NCBI GenBank assembly: GCA_046049675.1
Contig: JBJORA010000038.1
Location: 14,039 to 78,038 of the forward strand
Reading direction: 5' to 3'
Length of the DNA: 64,000 nt
DNA from: CAIXQW01 sp046049675
GTDB taxonomy: Bacteria; Bacteroidota; Bacteroidia; Chitinophagales; Chitinophagaceae
The position numbers and the translations under genes are program-made. Each line of letters starts with the position of its first letter. The stretch's first letter is position 1. Below, in pieces: positions 60,583 to 64,000 of the stretch. A model generated the notes under the pieces. That model did not search any database and was not told where the DNA came from. It saw nothing but the letters and a program-made list of their open reading frames with translations.

Positions 60583-63500
60583 ATGCGATATTTAGCGCTA
60601 ATATTTTTATTGTACTTTTCCCATCTTGGAAACGCATCTGCGCAGACTTTACCTAGTACTTCGCTTACTACAACGACACTGCAGTACAATCTAACGAGCT
60701 ATTACCCATCTTTAAATTTTGATATTACCCTAGCTAACCCTCCGGTTGATGTTAATGGCAATTTACCGCAAAGCGTCCGCCTTGAGCTTGCGGTGCATTT
60801 CCCCAACAATTTTGGTTCTAATGAGTTTGATCTTATAGCTAGTAACTTGTGGAGCAATGTTGGTATTTGGACGCCCGGCACCTATTCTGCTACTTCAAAC
60901 ACGATTAGTGTAGTCTCCGCTCCAATTAGTATGTACAACAATAGCCTGGCAACTGCGAACTTTATTGTAACAGTGCCAGACGGCTATGTTTGTCCAAATG
61001 ACACAATTTTTTACGAGATACGTGTGAAGTATTATGCAGACAGCAATGCCACCTCTATTATTTCTTGGCAAAATAACGGCTTGGTAGATAGTGTAGCTGA
61101 AAGTGAGTACTTAGGAATAACGAAGTTGTCTGGGATTGCCTCAACGCAAAGTCTTACTCGGCCAATTTGCCTGGGAGACACTGCACACTTAAGTTTGCTA
61201 AACCTCCAAGGCTGGCACTATCGCCCATATGCTGATAGTGTTCAAATCAGTGTTGCTGTACCAACAGGTGCAACTTTTATAGCATATACAACGTTGAATG
61301 GATTTGTATTGAGCACTTCTTCTAGCTATACTACTACACAACCTGTAGGTGCTATTCGATGTTGCATCTATTTTCCTGTAAATTATAGCGGCAGTAACTC
61401 ATTTAATTTTTCACTTTCTGTTTTTGCATGCGCTCAAGTTTACAGTGTTGTTCAGGCTTGCACCACAGTGGTCTTGCCTTGCACAAACCCACCACCACCA
61501 CCACCACCACCTACCCCCACCCTCAACTGCTATGTTTCAGCCAACTGGAATTGTTTACAACATGAAACTAATTGTCAGAATTTTGTTTACGGTTCTTTTG
61601 TAAAGACGGATACCACAGCTTTTGGTTATTACGATGTAAACCTGCTAGTGCCAGCTAAGCTACGAGCATCTACTATCTCAATTCCAACGAATTCTATGGG
61701 TTCAAGCTATACACTAACTGCCCTGAGTACTAATTGTGCGCCCATAACAGGAACAGTCGCACCTTTCAGCACACTCTCTGTTTCAAATATGTACAATTGT
61801 GGATCGAGTGAATTAATGATTACAGTGCGAATTATGGAAAGTGTCAAAACTTTTTCTCATGGCTTTGGTATCACATGCACGTTTGATAGTGGCATAGCTT
61901 TAGGGTCACAAGTGCCATTCACAATGTATGTCGTGGACACAACAGGTAGCCTTGTGTTGACTAAGTCACTAACTCATAATGCCTACTTATGCGGACACAC
62001 ATTGGATAACAGCTTTATAGTAGGTAATAATCCGTTTATAACAACAGTAATTGCAAACCCTGGAGCCTCAGTGCCGTGCTTTGTAAGCCTAGCAAATAGA
62101 GGCGCTCCGCCTTGGTTGAAGCATCACGATGCGGCACGAATTTCCATTGTAGCACCCGTTAATTGGACGTTTGACATGGCAGCAGGTTTAGGGGAGAAAG
62201 TAGGAAGCGCTCCTAATTGGCACATAGCGCAACAAACTCATCCTTTCGGTACTAGTTCCAATTATTTTGTGCAACAGGGCACTATGAGTCAACCGTACAA
62301 CTCTAGCACCAATGGCAATTGGCTTTATATTGATTCAACCTATGGTGTCGGTGCATGTGATTATTTGCCTTATACGTCTAACTTTTACTATTCAGTAAAA
62401 GTGCCATATGGAACTCCAGCAGGGGACTATTATGTTATCGCAAATTTACATGCTCAGCAATATATTATTTCAAATACGCTTCCAATCAAAATAATTGTAA
62501 AACCTTCTGCGCAAGTTTATTCGTTAACTCGAGCTAAGTGTTTTGAAAATACTTTCTTTGATAACCTAGCAATTATTAATGACTCTAGTAACTCCTTGCG
62601 GTATATGGGTGAGTTAATAAACACAGGCAACGTGCCACTTACTAATATTAGCATTTTTAATTCAGAACCCAAGTTAGCAAGCGGCTCTATGCAAGACTTA
62701 CAGTTTAGTAACTGCAACTATCAGACCAGAGGAACGGATTTTGATTGTATAGACTATAGCCTAAATGCTACGACTCCAGTATCTACGACTCCAATATGGA
62801 CTAGTTCGACCAACTATACACATATAAACCAACCTAACTTAGCAGCTTTGCCCTACAGTAATGTGGTGCCAATAGGTACAACAAATTTTGCTGGCGCATG
62901 TAACAACCTTACTAGCACAATTGGAGGTGCTAGCAGTGGCAGTATTATGATTAATGCATCAAGCAACTTTACACTACAACCGCTTGGTCGTATCGCATTT
63001 TATACTAAACCAATGTCGCATACTGGTGGTCCAGGCGATACAATGTACAATAGCTTTAGCTATGTGTGCACGCGTACTGACATATCGGCAATGCCGATAA
63101 TCGTAAGCAGTACAAAATGTACAACAACTGTAGTCAGTGATAGTATAGTTGCTTGTCCAGCCTGCGAGTACGTTACTTGCAACGTTAGCTGTACAAATGC
63201 CATAACCTTAACTGTTCATAACTTGTCAAATAGAGATGTTTCAAAAGTAAGACTTGTATTTACAGGTTCTTGTATTGGCGGCACTGACACGTTAGATTAT
63301 GCTATTGCAGGCCTCTTGGCACCTGGTCAAAGTACTATTATTCCTTCAAATCTATTGCCTGGTTTTATAGCGCCATGCAACGTTAGTGTTAGTACTACAC
63401 TTTATAGCCGAACGATTGAAGGAACTGACCAATTATTAGATCAATGCAGTAGTGGGTTAACCGTTGGCGCAAATTTTTACAACACACTTTCTCATACTAC

Positions 63501-64000
63501 AAGTTACACTGCAAATGATTGTTATGGTTTGGCAAATACGCTAAGTATCGTAGCCAGCAATGGCGGTTTATCCCCATACACCTACAGCGTTAATGGGAGC
63601 ACTTTTAGCAACGCCTCATCATTTGCCAATTTAGCAGCGGGCACATACACTACTGTACTAAAAGATTCTATAGGCTGCATGGACACGATGATTACCACAA
63701 TTTTACACAATAAGCTTATGCACAGCCCAAAGTACAACGCGAGCTATTGCCATAGCTCGTCCTATGTATTATATGTTGACTCCAGCACTGGTGGCGCCCC
63801 CCCTTATACTTATAGCATGAATGGGAATAATTTTAGCACACTGTCCTCGTTTACTAATTTAGCAGCGGGAACATATACCACTGTACTCAAAGATTCTCTA
63901 GGCTGCACTGATACAATGATTACCACAATTGTGCAACCAGATTCACTTAAGTTCTCATCCATTGGTTCCCATCATGTTTCTTGCCATGGGCAGCAAACTG
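60583..64000 (+). CDS. Tandem paralogous giant SprB-repeat adhesin, 3' end outside window
   Basis: ATG at 60583 opens a frame that stays open for 1139 codons to the window edge. Signal peptide (MRYLALIFLLYFSHLGNASA), then the same N-terminal architecture as the upstream gene: PPVDVNGNLPQSVRLEL against the neighbour's PPTDVNGNLPQSVRLKL, and NYFVQQGTM in both. A CCA tract (61488-61511) encodes a poly-proline linker where the neighbour has only three prolines. SprB-type repeats begin near residue 965, and the two visible ones at 63580-63950 are nearly identical. A type-B sorting domain is expected beyond the edge. Confidence 0.9.
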   Translation, partial: MRYLALIFLLYFSHLGNASAQTLPSTSLTTTTLQYNLTSYYPSLNFDITLANPPVDVNGNLPQSVRLELAVHFPNNFGSNEFDLIASNLWSNVGIWTPGTYSATSNTISVVSAPISMYNNSLATANFIVTVPDGYVCPNDTIFYEIRVKYYADSNATSIISWQNNGLVDSVAESEYLGITKLSGIASTQSLTRPICLGDTAHLSLLNLQGWHYRPYADSVQISVAVPTGATFIAYTTLNGFVLSTSSSYTTTQPVGAIRCCIYFPVNYSGSNSFNFSLSVFACAQVYSVVQACTTVVLPCTNPPPPPPPPTPTLNCYVSANWNCLQHETNCQNFVYGSFVKTDTTAFGYYDVNLLVPAKLRASTISIPTNSMGSSYTLTALSTNCAPITGTVAPFSTLSVSNMYNCGSSELMITVRIMESVKTFSHGFGITCTFDSGIALGSQVPFTMYVVDTTGSLVLTKSLTHNAYLCGHTLDNSFIVGNNPFITTVIANPGASVPCFVSLANRGAPPWLKHHDAARISIVAPVNWTFDMAAGLGEKVGSAPNWHIAQQTHPFGTSSNYFVQQGTMSQPYNSSTNGNWLYIDSTYGVGACDYLPYTSNFYYSVKVPYGTPAGDYYVIANLHAQQYIISNTLPIKIIVKPSAQVYSLTRAKCFENTFFDNLAIINDSSNSLRYMGELINTGNVPLTNISIFNSEPKLASGSMQDLQFSNCNYQTRGTDFDCIDYSLNATTPVSTTPIWTSSTNYTHINQPNLAALPYSNVVPIGTTNFAGACNNLTSTIGGASSGSIMINASSNFTLQPLGRIAFYTKPMSHTGGPGDTMYNSFSYVCTRTDISAMPIIVSSTKCTTTVVSDSIVACPACEYVTCNVSCTNAITLTVHNLSNRDVSKVRLVFTGSCIGGTDTLDYAIAGLLAPGQSTIIPSNLLPGFIAPCNVSVSTTLYSRTIEGTDQLLDQCSSGLTVGANFYNTLSHTTSYTANDCYGLANTLSIVASNGGLSPYTYSVNGSTFSNASSFANLAAGTYTTVLKDSIGCMDTMITTILHNKLMHSPKYNASYCHSSSYVLYVDSSTGGAPPYTYSMNGNNFSTLSSFTNLAAGTYTTVLKDSLGCTDTMITTIVQPDSLKFSSIGSHHVSCHGQQT
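61488..61511 (+). repeat. In-frame CCA microsatellite encoding poly-proline
   Basis: About eight CCA units within the adhesin gene. Slippage would change linker length by whole residues without breaking the frame. Confidence 0.8.

Overview
The window comes from a low-GC member of the Bacteroidota, most likely near the Chitinophagales or Sphingobacteriales. The evidence is a large set of secreted proteins with type IX secretion (T9SS) C-terminal sorting domains, SprB repeats with a type-B C-terminal domain, a TonB receptor followed by a DUF4249 lipoprotein, TANNTTTG-type -7 promoter elements often placed only a few bases before the start codon, and few Shine-Dalgarno sites. I saw no rRNA, tRNA or CRISPR array.

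Region by region. (1) 1-3073 is a small accessory cluster. A SprT-like metalloprotein is translationally coupled to an unknown gene on the minus strand. A divergent plus-strand operon encodes a stand-alone sigma-region-2-like protein, an Fe-S uracil-DNA-glycosylase-like protein and a WYL-domain regulator. (2) 3074-8473 holds repeats, a GIY-YIG nuclease, a decayed ISXO2/IS1595-type transposase, two paralogous lipoproteins, a small secreted protein and an endonuclease/exonuclease/phosphatase family protein. (3) 8697-21845 is a two-block regulon around a Crp/Fnr regulator. Both blocks start with an FNR-type box at exactly the same spacing to the promoter, and both carry DoxX, VOC dioxygenase-like and alpha/beta-hydrolase genes. 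These three families also form the quinone/catechol stress genes mhqNOP, mhqED and catDE of Bacillus subtilis. (4) 22032-35166 holds an OmpH/Skp chaperone, a 3602-residue M4 metalloprotease-adhesin with three internal repeats of about 830 residues, and another T9SS cargo protein.

(5) 35600-38575 is an RtcB RNA ligase - PrfH release factor operon, preceded by an uncharacterised basic protein and by micro-ORFs. (6) 38743-45591 holds T9SS cargo proteins (beta-helix; BNR/PKD/LamG) and a lipoprotein. (7) 45643-55346, all on the minus strand, holds an AbiEii-type toxin/antitoxin pair, a protein with a GldM-like C-terminal domain, and a two-component system (propeller histidine kinase and LuxR-type regulator) interleaved with two T9SS cargo genes, plus a tiny lysine-rich protein. 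(8) 55498-64000 holds two tandem giant paralogous adhesins with SprB repeats, the second cut by the window end.

The strongest candidates for new biology are the Crp/Fnr-controlled duplicated quinone-stress-like module with its operator that doubles as a terminator, the three-gene RtcB/PrfH operon, and the sigma-like / Fe-S UDG-like / WYL operon. Functional statements rest on motif recognition by eye; no database search was run.
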